Positions 35,267 through 48,434 of a stretch of 64,000 nucleotides of DNA are shown piece by piece. The DNA lies in the NCBI RefSeq assembly GCF_050948175.1, contig NC_135199.1, positions 6,700,501 through 6,764,500 on the forward strand, read 5' to 3'. The notes beneath the pieces are model-generated. The model did no database searches. It saw only the letters and a list, made by a program, of their open reading frames with translations, and was not told the DNA's origin. The translations under genes were made by a program, and so were the position numbers. Position 1 is the first letter of the stretch. Each line of letters opens with the position of its first letter. This stretch comes from Xylocopa sonorina. Lineage: Eukaryota; Arthropoda; Insecta; Hymenoptera; Apidae.

Positions 35267-37666
35267 CTAAACCGGTTTCTTTTCTTTTGAACATTGTTCG
35301 TTTTCATCACCGCCTCCTTCTTCGCCGTCGTCAACCTCGGCAGAACTGTCATCCCTGGATTCCTCTTTGCAATCCTTGTTTGAAACAACCTCTGTCTCTT
35401 CGACTATGTCTTGTTCTTGTTCTAAAAAGTCCGTAGGTACGAATTCCATTTGGTCCTCGTTATCGTTTATATCAGGCGGTTCGGCTATCTCGCAGAAATG
35501 AATTTCTCTTTCGCCATCGGTGGCCTCGTTACCACCGGGATCATCCTCCTCGTGTAAACTCATAAGCTTGTCGAAGTTCGACGGATTCGAACTATCCTCT
35601 TCGTTATTTTCGGGGAATATTTCTGTAGGGCTAAGAGGTATATCTAAAGGCTCCAACTTAACAGTAGTAATCGGTGATGTTGGCGTGACCGGTCGTTGTA
35701 AGCGTATTTTAGTGAACGGTTTTGGCTCGATTGGTTCAGAATGTTGTCGTTTTTGCGCACGTTTTGGACTAGAAGGCGTAGAAACCCCAGAAGTGGAGGG
35801 TTTCTCTTTGGTCTCTGAAGTGGCTCGAGGAACTGGCTGCGATACTAGCGGCTTCGATTGCGGGATAAGTAGCGGTGGCTTTGGATTCTATGAAATGAAT
35901 GTATTTTATGAACAATACTCGGAAAATAAATCACTTATTTCGGTTAATGAAGAAACAAAACGCGTCTTTCACCTGTGAAGAGGGATTTGGTCCGGCTAAT
36001 CCTTTCACTTGCAACGCTTCGGCTGCGTTCAACAACTGCGGCAATTTGTCATGGGCTACATTTACTTCCCCGCGGTACATAAATTTGACTAGTGCTTCGA
36101 CCTCCCAAAATTTAAGATCCTTCATTAAGATAATTGGATGCTGACACGGATTCTCGCGTAACAAATCCGCGAGATAATCGCTGCACGCTGACAATATCAT
36201 TTTGTGACATTTTAACGAGCGACCCTCGCAGGCTAATGTAACGTCAACGAACTGTTCAGTGTCTAACAACGATGGAAAACTATTTTGCATGTTACTGTGA
36301 TAACTATTCCATCTTAAACAAACCTAAAAGGTATAAGTATGAACATTTCAATTGCTGGTATAGAAATTGTTACTATTTTATTGTCTTTCATTGAAGTTAT
36401 CATTACTTACCTCCGTGGGCTGTTGGTGCACAATATTATGAGGTATTCCTTGAGTGGTCTGTCGTGGTGGCATTTTGATAGTTGTAGGTGCAACTTGCTT
36501 CACTTTTAGAGGTATGGTTTTTAATACAAGAGTCTTTGGTTGTCGTTGCTGCTGTTGCTGTTGTTGTTGTTGCTGTGATATAGGTGCTGGTGCAATGTTC
36601 CTAATGTGAGATCTTACCAAAGACTGCGCCGCTATTCTTATAGTCTTCCCAGTCGAATTACTTTGAGAAGGTGATTGTAATACTGCAAAAAGAACTTTCA
36701 TTACGCCAATGCTCCAATAACACCTAATAGATCTTAGAAAAAGACAAACTAATCTATTTCCTGTGACACATCCACTAAAATGACTCTCCGGAAGATATTA
36801 AGAACTCGTGCAGTTGCACAGGCTGCATTTGATATGCGTATACTCAGAAAATAAAAAGCCACTTGGGTACAAATCTGAATATTATTCATACCGTAAGTAC
36901 AAACTTGATGTCCCAAAATCTTATCCCATGTAAACATCTATATACTATATACAGTACTCGTAGTCAACAGAGTTGAAACAATTACCAAGTAACGTTGCAT
37001 CACTCAGCCGAATTGTAAAACAGCTCCAATAATCAACTATCATTTACCGTGATAGCGACTGCCAATCAGTCTGCCACCGTGGTGCACCCTAAGGTGTCGA
37101 TGAAGATTCGTTGTACCGCACTGTCGTGGATTCGCACCGCCCCTGACTACCACCGCTCCGCAGATTCTGCATTGGGCACGCAGGGGATCGTTCGCACACA
37201 GATCGAAATGCGCCCATACCGCGCTCGGGTTCGTCATCGCCCGGAGGCTACGTGCATGGGAACGAACGCGGTGCGCGGCGCCCGCATGCCGATTGCTCGA
37301 CGACGATGGTGACAGGGACGGCATCTCGCTCGCCTCCAGGTAGCAGTCGTCCTCGTCCTCCGGTTCTTGTTTCATCGCGACGTCCTCCAGCCGGATGCCC
37401 TCCACGATATCCTCGTTGGAAGACGTGATGACCGGTTCGTCGCGATCCCTGTCACGTTGTTGCTCCTGCAGGAGACGGCGGGCAGTCAGCTTCACGGTGT
37501 CCTTGCAGGCCACCAGTACAAGCCGACCCGCCGTCGTAGCCGTCGTGCTCGTTCTTGTAGCGCTGCTCTCGAACCCGACTCCCCGCCGATCTCCGTCTTT
37601 CCGTTCCCGCGGCACGTATTTTCTGCGGACGAACACACGATGTATTCTACAACCGAGCCCCCACAT
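35267..37666 (-). CDS. BTB/POZ nuclear protein, BED-finger isoform
   Basis: Predicted transcription or chromatin factor. Exons: 37666-37048, 36682-36411, 36323-35973 and 35887-35267, in phase, 620 aa. The first exon holds a BED zinc finger (residues about 150-196: VWAHFDL, C166xxC169, LHRHLRVHH) preceded by an acidic MKQEPEDEDD stretch. Exon 2 is glutamine-rich, with ten consecutive Gln. Exon 3 is a BTB/POZ domain of the insect TTK type (VCLRWNSYHSNM, FVDVTLACEGRSLKCHKM, GEVNVAHDKLP). The last 206 residues are Pro/Ser-rich with VKLEP (a sumoylation-like site), then strongly acidic. The BTB sits in the middle, not at the N-terminus as in most insect BTB factors. The 5' end is uncertain: 37666 is the first ATG after an in-frame stop, but a strong acceptor (CTCCTGCAG before 37465) could instead receive an upstream exon. 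I cannot name the orthologue. Confidence 0.85.
36548..36577 (-). repeat. Polyglutamine-coding CAA/CAG tract
   Basis: A run of mixed CAA and CAG codons encodes ten Gln in a row in the second coding exon of the BTB gene. The mixed codons suggest a fairly stable coding tract. Confidence 0.85.
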
Positions 37667-38755
37667 GTGCAACGCTCGGCGTGTCGTCAAAACTTAAGAT
37701 CCTTAAAAAAGGGTCGATTTCTATGAACGTTACAGACGTGGAATCCCAGCTTAAGACAACATCGTGCAAAAGCAACATCCTCGCTCGCGGGTCATGGGCA
37801 GAAATTCAAAGAACGATAGAAGGGAGGGAAAAGCGCGTGGAATTAAACGGAGAGACGGGCCTGTCCATCGCTAACGGATTTGAAAAGATGAATTCCATGA
37901 CGACGGCGGTTCATTCTGTCTGTAGGAGGATCTATAAACGAGGTTCGCCGATTTACTGCGGTCGGTCAATCGAGAACTGTGCCACGTCGTTTAACCCATT
38001 TCGAGCATCGAGTTGAATAGAAAATTAGATCATCCGATCGTTAACGTATAAATCGGTGATCTCAATGTCAGTATCACGATCCCCGGCTGCGAGACAAACA
38101 GTTTCGTACAAGAATGCGAAGAGAAGTGCGCGTACGAATATGTTTGAAGTTATTTAATCGTTGAATTGTATCGAAAGTGATACATTGAAAATGTCTGGTA
38201 AATAACGAGGAACCTTTATCCGCCGTTATAAATATCATAATTGAATATAAACGTGTCAATGAAGGAAAATATATTGCATAATCCGAATACAAAGTGTATC
38301 GTGAGGTATAAAACGAGTTAAATATTTAAATCAACGGTATAATCAGTCGGCCGACGATTCACAAGTAGACTAGTTTTTTTAGTATGGTGTTTCTATAAAA
38401 AGCGCGAACGATAATCGTCCGGTAGATAAAATATATACATATATATGCGCGTTCATCCTCCTCGTTTCTTAATACCTCTCTGTTTTTCCCTCTCCTTTTA
38501 GCATACCATGTCATCGTTCAACAGACGATGCACGGATAATACGTATTAACGATTTATCCGATGAGAACGTGCGATAGTATACCACATGTACGTTACGCAG
38601 ACTAGATCGATATTGCATCGCAACGTTGAAGACCGTACGTACGATCGACCATAAACGCGAAATGATTGAATTTCTATAAATCTACTGTTACGATCGGAAC
38701 CGATCTAAAAACATCTACGGAAGCTCTACTCCATCTGCAAGCTTCCTTTCTTTCT

Positions 38756-38945
38756 TCTCTGCCCCCCCACCCCCTAGCCCCCTCTCTCTTTTCTGCTTCT
38801 AAATCACCCTCTCTCTCTCTCTCCCTCTCTCTTTTTCTCTTTCTCTTTCCCCACCATCGGCGAATGTTTCCCGTTCCTATACGCGCTCTCTCGATCCTCC
38901 TCACTTCTCTCTTCTCTCTCTCTCTCTCTCTCTCCGTCTCGTTCG
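38756..38945. repeat. CT-rich (polypyrimidine) tract
   Basis: A CCCC-rich stretch followed by interrupted CTCTCT repeats. On the other strand this is GAGAGA, the sequence bound by GAGA-type factors. Frames through it are Ser/Leu/Phe-rich and not genes. Confidence 0.85.
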
Positions 38946-40297
38946 CGTTCTCTTACTCGCTCGTTTGCTCTGACTCGGTCACTCCCTCTCTTTCTTGCCT
39001 CCCCAGAGATCTCAGTCGAGCGACCGGCTATAAAATGGCAACCGTTGCGACCGAGCATGATATCGAGTGGCACACGCCACTGCGCTTGTCTACTGTACCT
39101 CTGGTGCTTTTTTTTCTCTCCTGTCTCCGTTCCACTCTCTTTTCGCCGTCTATTGCGTTGTCACTTAGCCCGATCCAGTCGTTCGATTCGCTAGGCTAGG
39201 AACCGGTTCGATTTCGTGTAGTGCACGCTGCCGAGAGCCCGTCCTATACCGACGACGATGACCACGCGACAATTATCGACCCCCGTACGCACAATTCCCA
39301 GGAGTGATATTCGGGCCACACTACGAATCGTCCGATACCTTTCCTCCGTGCTCCGAATCCGTTCCCCCGATTCAAATTCACACGAAGATCGGACACTGGG
39401 CCTCCTATCGCGTCGTTCTCGGCCCGTCTAATCTCGCAACCGTGTAAACGTTTCACGATTAAACCGGTATCGGATATAGTTATGTCCCTGAACGTTGTAA
39501 CGACGGCACAAGGAAAGAGTCCCCCGAAAAATTCCGTTCCTCCTCCTTTTCTGGTATACCTTGCGACGGACGAGTAATATACCAGGCAACGAGCGGAAGC
39601 TCGCCGAACGCGAGAGTGTGCGTGAAAACCTTAAGGGACGTGTTTCTTTCTACTCGATCGACAGAATCGTTACTACGTTCCGAGTGGGCTTTTTTTTCCT
39701 TTCCACGACGCGTCCCGACAGTGTGGCTCACTACGAGAGCGGAACGATTTTCCCCGAAGCCGAACCCGGGAGTGACTAAAATCGAAATCGGTGGACGAAC
39801 AGGGGCGCGTCAGGGCGCGCATGTGCGACGGCGCCGCCGGTCGTCGACGCATATTATCCGTACCGTGTTTCGTGTTGCTATCGTGTGCGCGTTCCCGGGT
39901 CTCTCTTCGCTAAGGAATTACTAACCGACCTGATCACGTTCGACTCACTCGGGCCTCGTCGCGCGAATTCTCATCGATCGGGAGCCGCTTCTACATGGCT
40001 CCACTTTTTTCTTCGCGCGCATCTTCAAGAACTTCCGCCATCTTGAAACTACGGAGACGCAATTGAAACGGTATCGTTCGTTAATTGTCTCTCGCGTTTT
40101 CATTCCCCCGTACGTGTCCAATTTCCACACGGCGATCGCCCTTTGAATCTCCCGGGCCGCGAACCAAGGCGCAAACCAAGCTTTACGTGATATCTCTCAA
40201 TTTGAAAGTTATTAAATAATACAATTTCTGAGCAGAGTATTCTCGTAATGACCATCCGATTTTTAACACAAATGTGCTAGGTTTCATTTTCTTCTCT

Positions 40298-40350
40298 AGA
40301 GACAGAGACAGAGAGAGAAAGAGAAAGAGAAAGAGAAAGAGGAAGAGAAA
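40298..40350. repeat. (GA)n / GAGAAA microsatellite
   Basis: GACAGA and GAGAAA units over about 50 bases, within the proposed long intron of the BTB locus. Confidence 0.85.
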
Positions 40351-40625
40351 GTTTTTAGTTTACAAATGAAAAATATTTATGATCGCTTTCAATTACACTA
40401 ATTACTCGACTAATTTTCTCTATTCTTTACCCGCCTTCTGGAGAGTCATTTGATATATTTGATTAACTTTCTACATCAATACTCTATAACTTATTATAAA
40501 CAGCGACATGTATAAAAGAAAAAAGAACAAATTTTAGTGGACAAAAGAAACATTTTAATAATAAAGTACGCGTTTCATTCAACACAAATTCTAATCAGCA
40601 AGTATAATGATAAAAATATACTTAC

Positions 40626-41357
40626 CTTTCCTGGCTGTGGCTCGGGTTTTTGGTCTACTATCATCCCGTTCCTCCAATGCATCGTCCTCTTTGTGAACCA
40701 CTCGCTGCGATACATTCTTCGCAGACTTCAGTGCAGATCCTTCCACATCTATGAACCATAGAATTTCTATCCGATTCTAGTCGAGCGATAAGAACATCTT
40801 GCAACCCGTTTCCGCGAATCATAATGCTCCAAACTTTGATTAAACAATCGGCGGGATATTTACGCCGGTTTAACGAGGGAAAAATTAGTTAACTTACTTG
40901 TTAGCACGCAAGGTTTGCCAAGAGCTAAGTAACGTTTCCTGGCAACCTGAGCGGCTGCAAAATCTGGCTTATGGTTGTGCTCCATACGCACCCTTGGTTT
41001 CGTACAGTTCGTGGTCGTGATAAGGCTGCCTCTGCAATGCATCGTTCTGCCAACGCATCTCCATCGGATGTTGTACGGTTGTTTCTTGTGCAGCGTGTAC
41101 ATGTAACCGTGATGAATTAATTTTGGTCCGCCTTTATTCGATAGTACAACCTGTAGCGTATATTGACGGAGATAAACACCCACCTCTGTGTAACTAACAT
41201 CTAACGAAATATTAAACAGTTCTTAATTGTCTTTGTTTCGTACTTCCGCTACGTTCGGATCGTCGTCACCGGAATTTTCAGCAAACGACGATGTCGAAGC
41301 TTCCTCTTTGATCTCCATGTTGCTTTCGTCAGGCGTAAATTTTGCGCGTTGCGGCAT
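40626..41357 (-). CDS. FLYWCH zinc-finger module, likely alternative 5' end of the BTB gene
   Basis: Three exons fit: 41357-41244 (ATG, MPQRAKFTPDESNMEIKEEA), 41183-40898 and 40748-40626. The middle exon encodes a FLYWCH finger: GGPKLIHHGYMYTL, WRC (Cys81), HC (Cys88) and the HNH pair (His107, His109). FLYWCH fingers are the variable C-termini of Drosophila mod(mdg4). The third exon is Lys/Arg/Asp-rich and ends AGG AAA G before GTAAGT, in phase 1. No phase-1 acceptor was found in the BED exon, but the shared exon at 36682 accepts phase 1, and joining there yields a 588-aa protein (FLYWCH, Gln-rich, BTB, acidic) with no stop. The join is inferred. Otherwise this is a separate FLYWCH gene whose end I cannot place. 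The first intron is only about 60 bases, and its acceptor (CAG or GAG) is uncertain. Confidence 0.65.
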
Positions 41358-44300
41358 TTTGTTCTCCTTTATTCCCTCCGGCAGTACGCGACACCGCGAA
41401 CGCTTCGTCGCACCGATCTACAAAAATGACTATTTTTGCATAAAAAAATGAAAAAAATAATTGAGGAAATGTTAAGAGTAGATATGTAATGCATTCACAA
41501 AATTGTAATCTTCTAATTAATTTGCATAAAGTAAAGTACGCCTGAACGTATAATACATAGGTATCTATATGGTTCAGACTGCAGATTTACTTCTTCCCAA
41601 CGTTTCCATAAAAAAAAAAATGGTTCCGCCCGTTGGGCTCCATTTTTGACCGCGAACAGCGGAAACGGTTCTCGTGTCTAAAATCCGCGCGACCTACCGA
41701 TCCCAAATGATATACCGACGCAACAATTTTGCAATTGCATCTGTCTGCTCGACTTCTATTACTGTGAAATCGTTTAAACGTCTCCGTATCTATGCGCGCG
41801 CCAAAAATAGCCCGGTACGGAGAGATGAACAGCGGATCTATAGAACCTCGGAAATCGTACGTGCTAGAAATTTCAGTGTGTCCTACGTTAGTCCGAAGAC
41901 CGAATATTTCTATACTCTTTGTTTGATCGTATTAGTATTGTTCGCGCGGGCCTAAATTCGCCACAAACCGTGTAAGGAAGTAGAATCGAAAAGTAGAATC
42001 TTTTGACTATTGCTTAACAATGTAATTCTAGGCGTTAAAAATATAGTAAAAGTGGAGAACTACAAAACAGAAGGTAAGCGACGATTCTAAATCGATTCAT
42101 CAATACGCCAATTGCTATTATATTGGTGCTCGTAGATGTAACTGACCGAAGATTTTATTTAATTTGTTGCTTGAAGGTTTCAGAGTACGTGTACATGTTC
42201 ATAGTAGGACAAAAGAAGATCGATCGTTTCACACGCTTTCTTTCGTTAGTTACAAAAGTGTAACAGTTCCTCCTCTCAAATATAAAAAATGGTAAAGTCC
42301 AATACCTCACGATATACGCAGAGAAAGATACATAGCGACATCCTATCTAATTTTTCGTAATATAATTTCAAGTCCCAACAAATATGATAAATATGTAGAG
42401 CGAGAGAAGTGAAACAATATTTCTCAACTCGTATACATATTCGTAGGAGAACATGTATGTTCCTGTATCACGAACGGGCAGATAAAACAAATCGTGTTAA
42501 TTTACTCCGCCATCCGGACCATCATACGAAATTGTTTTCTAAGCGAGAGCAAACAATATCAGATAATAATACTCACGTGTTATTGACACGTAATTCTATC
42601 CGCAAAATCCGCCGGAACGTCCAAAGTACAGTCATGCATATATAAATAAAATACCATGGAGCCGAGCAGGAGTAAAGAGTAAGGAGAACTCTGGCGATTC
42701 TTCGGAGAACTTAATCGCGATTCTTAACCCGGATCGAGACGAATCGATATCGAGGGAACAAGCGTGACCAACCAGCCGAACCAAGCTGCGTTATAGCCGT
42801 TTTCGCTGAAACTGACGAATGGTCAATGAAAATGGCGAAACGCCGCTGATCGGATCTTGCGCAATAAACGCCAAGCTCTGGAACGAGGAATATGGCACCG
42901 GACAAGAGCAATCAATGAACGGCACTATGGCACCCGTTCTATTCGCGCTGGCAATGATCGCGTTCCACGCTTTTACCATTTACGCACCGATGGCGCGCAA
43001 CGCGAACTTGAACTTAAAGGGAATCACGCGCGTCTCCATCAGATCCGCGATAGCGTACGCATTTCAAAACACGCACTTTTGTGTCGCATGCAACGGAAAA
43101 AAATTGACAGCAGCGACACGTTCCTGGCTTGGCCGAAACGAGAACATGTGCGCGCACCGCAATTATGATTTCATTGCGCCATACGATTTTTGTATGCTTA
43201 AATGGATCCACGCGGTAACAGATCGACGCGGAAGTCGGTAAACGCGATAAGGGATTCGGGATTGGTAAAATTGGAAACATCCGTATCGTCGCGGACAAAT
43301 GTTAATAACTGGTATCCGCGATGATGGCCTGTAATTGAATGGGTACTCGTTGCCTTTAGGCCATTTGTATTATCGACCAATTAATCCATCAAATCAACTT
43401 CTACAATTTATTTTATACCTGTTCCTCTGTTTTTTGTTTTCTGAACGTTAACTTAGTTACGAGCAATAGAATCATCGAAAAGGCCAGCTAACGAGACGTT
43501 TGAAAGGTACGAGACTGTAACAAAAATGTACGCAGTTTAAATCCTTATATTTTCGTTTCAGTTCGTTAACCTGCCTGAATTCAAAGATCAAACACTAAAC
43601 TGGATTTCAGGTTCCAAAGGTCCAGTTCTACGCGTTACTTTCATAATGACTGGTTAATGTTAAGCAGATGAAATATGCGTGAAATTGCACGTGTATTTAG
43701 GAACAAGTTTTTTATTTCTTTCAACAGACATGTGTTTGAAAAATCTAAACTACTGTGCTTATTCAACTTCGAACTTATCGAACAAATAACGAAGCGGAAA
43801 AAATCCATTATTAGTTTTACGAAGAGAGACAAAGTCACTCTCTTTGTATAACCATTCGTAGGCGGATAGGGGCTTTTAAAAAACCCACGTCAATCGTATT
43901 TCTTTACACTGCATTTAAACTCTTCAAATAAATGGGAGAACGTGAAAAAAATCCATTACTTCGTTGTATAGTTGGAGATGTTATTCGAGAGGACCACACT
44001 GCCTACTTTAAATGAAAGATAAACCAATCCGAACCAATGATTTTTCATTTTGAGATATTACGAAATTATTCTCGCTGTTATCCTTCCTTATTCATTCCCC
44101 TCTAATTATACTTCACGATAATTGGTACCGCTTTGTACTCGTACAAAATGTATTTAAGAGGAAACTGAAGTATTCGACGAAAAGTTATGAAACGTAACTT
44201 GCAATTATCAAAAGTCATTACTATTCTATGAACTTTTCAAATTACCTTTATTAGTCGTCCATTCTAAAGGGCATGTTAAAAGATTCACTTGCAATGGTTC

Positions 44301-47300
44301 ATTGTTTTTAATGTAATTTAAGTAGTACAGTATAATATTAATTAATTCGATTATATTAAATATTGTTTCCTTGTATGCATTGTGTAATCGAATAACGATA
44401 TAGACAAGACTAGCAGGTGGTGCTTTCGATGGCTCTACCCCTCCGCTTACTTTTTCTCTTCTTTATCCCTAACGCTAAGTATTTATTATTATTATTATTA
44501 TTATTTATTTGCTCTCACCACATTTATTAATCGTCTGTCCAATGCCACATTTACTTGATCTTCTTTTTTTCCGCAAAACATTTCCATCTCCTCGTTTCGA
44601 TCAACCTTTTTATAGCGTCCGTGATTCTCATCGTGTCTTGGCAGCGTTTTTTTTCTTGAATGATGGACAATAAACATCGCGATGAAATGAATATTAAAAG
44701 GAAGCTAAATGTTTCTCCTGCTGGTAAAAATCATATAGAAGATTTAAAAAAAAATGGTACCCGTGATGTTAATCACTGTTTTGGAGGCACAGGCAGCGGT
44801 GATGTAAAACCTAGCAGTTACGTGTTGGTCATCGCAGTGGCACCAAACAACTTATATACTTCCTACAATTTCTTTTCAAAGATTTTAAGTAACGATTAGC
44901 AATGAGACGGATGTTAACACTTTGGAATCTACAGGCATCATCTGACGCCTTATATATAATTTTGTACGGTGCCCTGCGAGCATCGTATCACGTTTCTCAG
45001 ATTTAAAATTACTGCAAAAAATAAAAATGGAACGATATCATCGAATGGCTCATGGAAATCGATAATTAGACAAGAAAGAAACGAGTTACGATTTTTTAAG
45101 AATAAAATCCTTCAGGACACCATACTCAAAGTGTTAAGTTATAGCTACTCAAGAGTTGCAACCGGTACTTAATTAATTATTCATAATGTAGGGATATGAA
45201 ACTAATGCAAGGAGCGAAAACGAACCTATCACAAAGATACTTAGACACTGTATGCAAATTCAGTTCTAATTTCGTCACTCCAACTGCTATTGACTGCTAT
45301 CGTGTCGGTACATGTCTAAAGAACGCGAACAGAAGAAAAATACATTGCCGATGCCTTCAAAGTTTGAATGTTAGTAGTGCCATCGATGGATATCACAATA
45401 CACCATAAGATACATAGTTAAAGGTATCCGCGTACCTTTCTATCAGTATCATTATTATCGTTTGCCTACCGATGGCAGTTCTTCCTCTTCTCCTTCACTT
45501 TTTGTCTTTTTTATTTTTTTTCTAGAAAACGCTTTTGTATATTTTATAGCATAATCACGGTACTTAATCGTACACATTGAAAAATGTCGATCGTATCGTT
45601 TCAATACTCTCTTGTAGGGCCGGCGTTTTTAATTAGTTCTGAGACGAGTTGGATACTTCTCGTTTTTAATTTTAATAGTATCAGCGGTGAACGTTTATTC
45701 AGCTAATCGTATCTGTTAAATCTTCAACTTGGACGACGATACGGTTTCAATAAACGCTCTTCTCGGTTCTATACGTTAAGTCGAAGCGCTAACAACAAAT
45801 GCTCGATACACTCGAGGGCTAGAACTTATGCGTTACTAATCTGCTGAGGACTCGGATTAAACGCATTGTGCTTACCGGTGGCAGAATTTTTTGAAAAGTG
45901 TCGGATGAACGCGTATTCCAGCACAATGGCTTCCACGGTGGAATTCTCAATTCACTGGGAAGAAATAAATCGGGATAGCGTGAAAACGCGCTGCCGCGAC
46001 GATCGGACTCGTTACAATTGGATTAGTGGCGATCGCATCGCGTTTCCGGCAATTCTAAACAAGCCGAGCGCCTTGGCGCACGTCCGGGATCCTCCTTCAG
46101 CTTTAATTTCACCAAGAACGAAGCAACTTATTTATGACAAATGCTCAGGTCACGTTCATATTTATTAAGTTTAAAATTTTCGAAGACTCATATGCCTCTC
46201 GCGTTACAATTATAAATAACACACATTCGACGAGAAAAAACATTCAAGGGCTCGTGAGCTCGGTCGAAATTTACTTTCTTCGTTTAACTGGAGAAAGGTG
46301 AAGCACGCGGGACCTGATTAACCTGAACGAACGTAAACACACCGAGAACAAACCCGTGACAAAGCGCATTCCTCCATTGATCGTCTTTCCCCTTTTACAA
46401 AAGCTAACGGACTAAATAACGATGGCAACTAAACCCCTACATGAACGGTTACGTTTTTATACGGAAAGTCCTAATTACACACGAACATCTGGCCGGGTTA
46501 CTCGGAAGGAAGTAGCTTGGTTCGTTGCTGGTGAAACCGAATGCGAACGAGTCGAGCTTACACCGCCGAAGGGATACAATTAGCAGGCTACGGACGTTTA
46601 TGCAACTTTACGCCTCTTTAAACGCTCGATTAGAGCCTCAAGGAATCAAAGTACAGGCTCGCTTCGCCTTTTATACGTTACGACGCGCAGAGTTGATACG
46701 TATTTACCACGTGTTCGCATCGTGTATCTATTTCGGACACAAACTTTCCGTATGCGCATAAATATCCGCAGACTAGCGATTAGATATCCGTCTATGTACC
46801 TTACATTACAGTACGAACGAAAATGCCGGATAGCGACGACACAAAGGCACGACATACTTGCTTACTTCTCTAGCCGGCATTTAAACGTCCGGTTTCGTTT
46901 TTACTCCCTTGACCAATCGTTATCGGTCTACGTGTTTCGTTATCATGACTGAAAATCACGGTACAACTACGTCGGAAATTAATACACATGCACTTAACAT
47001 AGAATTCGTTGAAGTCGTTATAATTTTCAGAAAAAGTAATCGATCATTCGAAGACTGACGTTTAATCCTTCGGGTTTTGCTCTATAAATAGTTTTGTCGT
47101 GTAGAAGAGCTGCTGGACGCTTGCAAAAAAAGAACCCTGCGCTTCGAAAAGGATTAAACGAGTCCTCGCGCTAAGGGGATGCTCCGTGATCCCCAAGCGT
47201 CGCAAGAATGATGAAGAAGGAAGGAATTTAGCGGGCGTTGAAGTCGTTTGGCAATGTTGTAAAATACATACACGTACAATTAGTCTATCGCTTTGATTTA

Positions 47301-48434
47301 TTTTCCACAATTTATCTTATACCTGTTCGTGTGTTCTTTCCCTTTCCGTCCCTACCCCTTCACCCTACGTTTTCTCCGCCCGGTGAAAAAAGAAGTTGGA
47401 TCCCCTCGTTGGCTAAATCCAAACGTTGGCAATTAAAATTCTGCGACAATTCATTGGAAGTGGAAACGATTGCTTAAGCTACAGATTAATCGATAAAAAA
47501 GATATACATTGAACACAGTAAGGATTAAATCGTTAAAAATGTAAAAATATAAATAACAAAGAATTTCTTCCGAATAATTTGTAAAACGATATTGTCTCTT
47601 TCTTTTCTTTTTTATCGCTTTTCTCGTTTCCTCTCGGTCTTTGGGTTAAGAATGACGCAAAAAGTAAAATATATACTTAAAGGGAAGAAAGTGAACGCAC
47701 TCAACGAAGCACTAATCGAATCACAAGCTCTTATGGCAGATGACAAATAGCTACGATGGGTATTCGAGCTGCCGATTCACGCGAGGTTCACGCTACGTAT
47801 CGTTCTCGATACAGGACGATTACACCGTGAGAAACACATCGAGACAAAATTACCAAGGAAGTTCGAACCCGAAGGGTCCTACAGCGACACGATTGATCCG
47901 ATTACTTCTAGCGTCGCGGCGTTATTGCTCGGCGCGATGCAAAAAATCGATGTTATAGAACGGAACGCCTTTTTGGAGGCGGCGTCGAGAAACACGCAGC
48001 TACGACAACGGATCAGATACAATCCACGACAAACACACGGTCATAAATGTCTGAACTTTTCAGTTAATTCGATTGGAATATAACAAAGTGGCTGTTACAC
48101 ACGATAACTGTGGAAGCTTCGAATACACGTCTTCCTTTCCCTTTTTGCCTCAATATCTGTGTGCTCTTTTTTTTTATCGTTTCAACCTGTCCCATAATCG
48201 CCATTCTTTCTCTGCAAAATTGAATACTTCTAGCGAACGCTAATTTAGTTATGAACAAATAGAAACATCGAAAAAGGCCAACCGATGGGATGTTTGAACG
48301 TAGCGATTGATCGTCGTGAACGGCGAGCAATTAAGTCGAAGGATAATCCGCACCATTAAATTATGCTTTTTTACGATTAGCTGTTGCTGCTCCTTATAAC
48401 GCTTGCCGCGATCCTCAACAGGCGTTCTAAGCCG
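41358..48434. other. Intergenic region, BTB locus to second FAR
   Basis: About 7 kb containing the promoter of the FLYWCH module at its left end and the 3' untranslated region of the second FAR at its right. A TATA-like TATAAATAA occurs near 42643, but the following ATG opens only a few codons. An ATG frame at 44660-44899 (79 codons) has no recognisable domain. A (TTA)n tract lies at 44481-44508. No supported gene. Confidence 0.55.
44481..44508. repeat. (TTA)n microsatellite
   Basis: About nine TTA/ATT triplets in non-coding sequence. Confidence 0.85.

Larger units (their letters stand above)
37667..40625. promoter_or_regulatory. GC-rich promoter-like region upstream of the BED exon
   Basis: This is intronic if the FLYWCH isoform is real. 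About 38.7-40.2 kb is GC- and CpG-richer than its surroundings, unlike ordinary intergenic DNA here. It contains a long pyrimidine tract (38756-38945) and, on the minus strand, CAAGATGGCGG (40045-40035), a YY1/Pho-like element common in TATA-less promoters. It probably holds a promoter or untranslated first exon for the minus-strand BTB gene. Open frames here are low-complexity or random. Confidence 0.4.

Noticed and set aside
35520..35978. 152-codon plus-strand frame rich in Ser and Gly
   Set aside because: It is antisense to the last coding exon of the BTB gene.
38666..39199. 177-codon Ser/Leu/Phe-rich frame
   Set aside because: It is a translation of the polypyrimidine tract; low complexity, no homology recognised.
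37040..41357. A single linear protein with FLYWCH, then BED, then BTB
   Set aside because: The FLYWCH set ends in phase 1, and no acceptor in the BED exon continues the frame. The best acceptor there (before 37465) is phase 0 and would give an early stop after joining.
35267..41357. Identification of the locus as mod(mdg4) itself
   Set aside because: The FLYWCH finger is suggestive, but the BTB domain sequence does not resemble the mod(mdg4) BTB, and it lies downstream of the finger instead of at the N-terminus.
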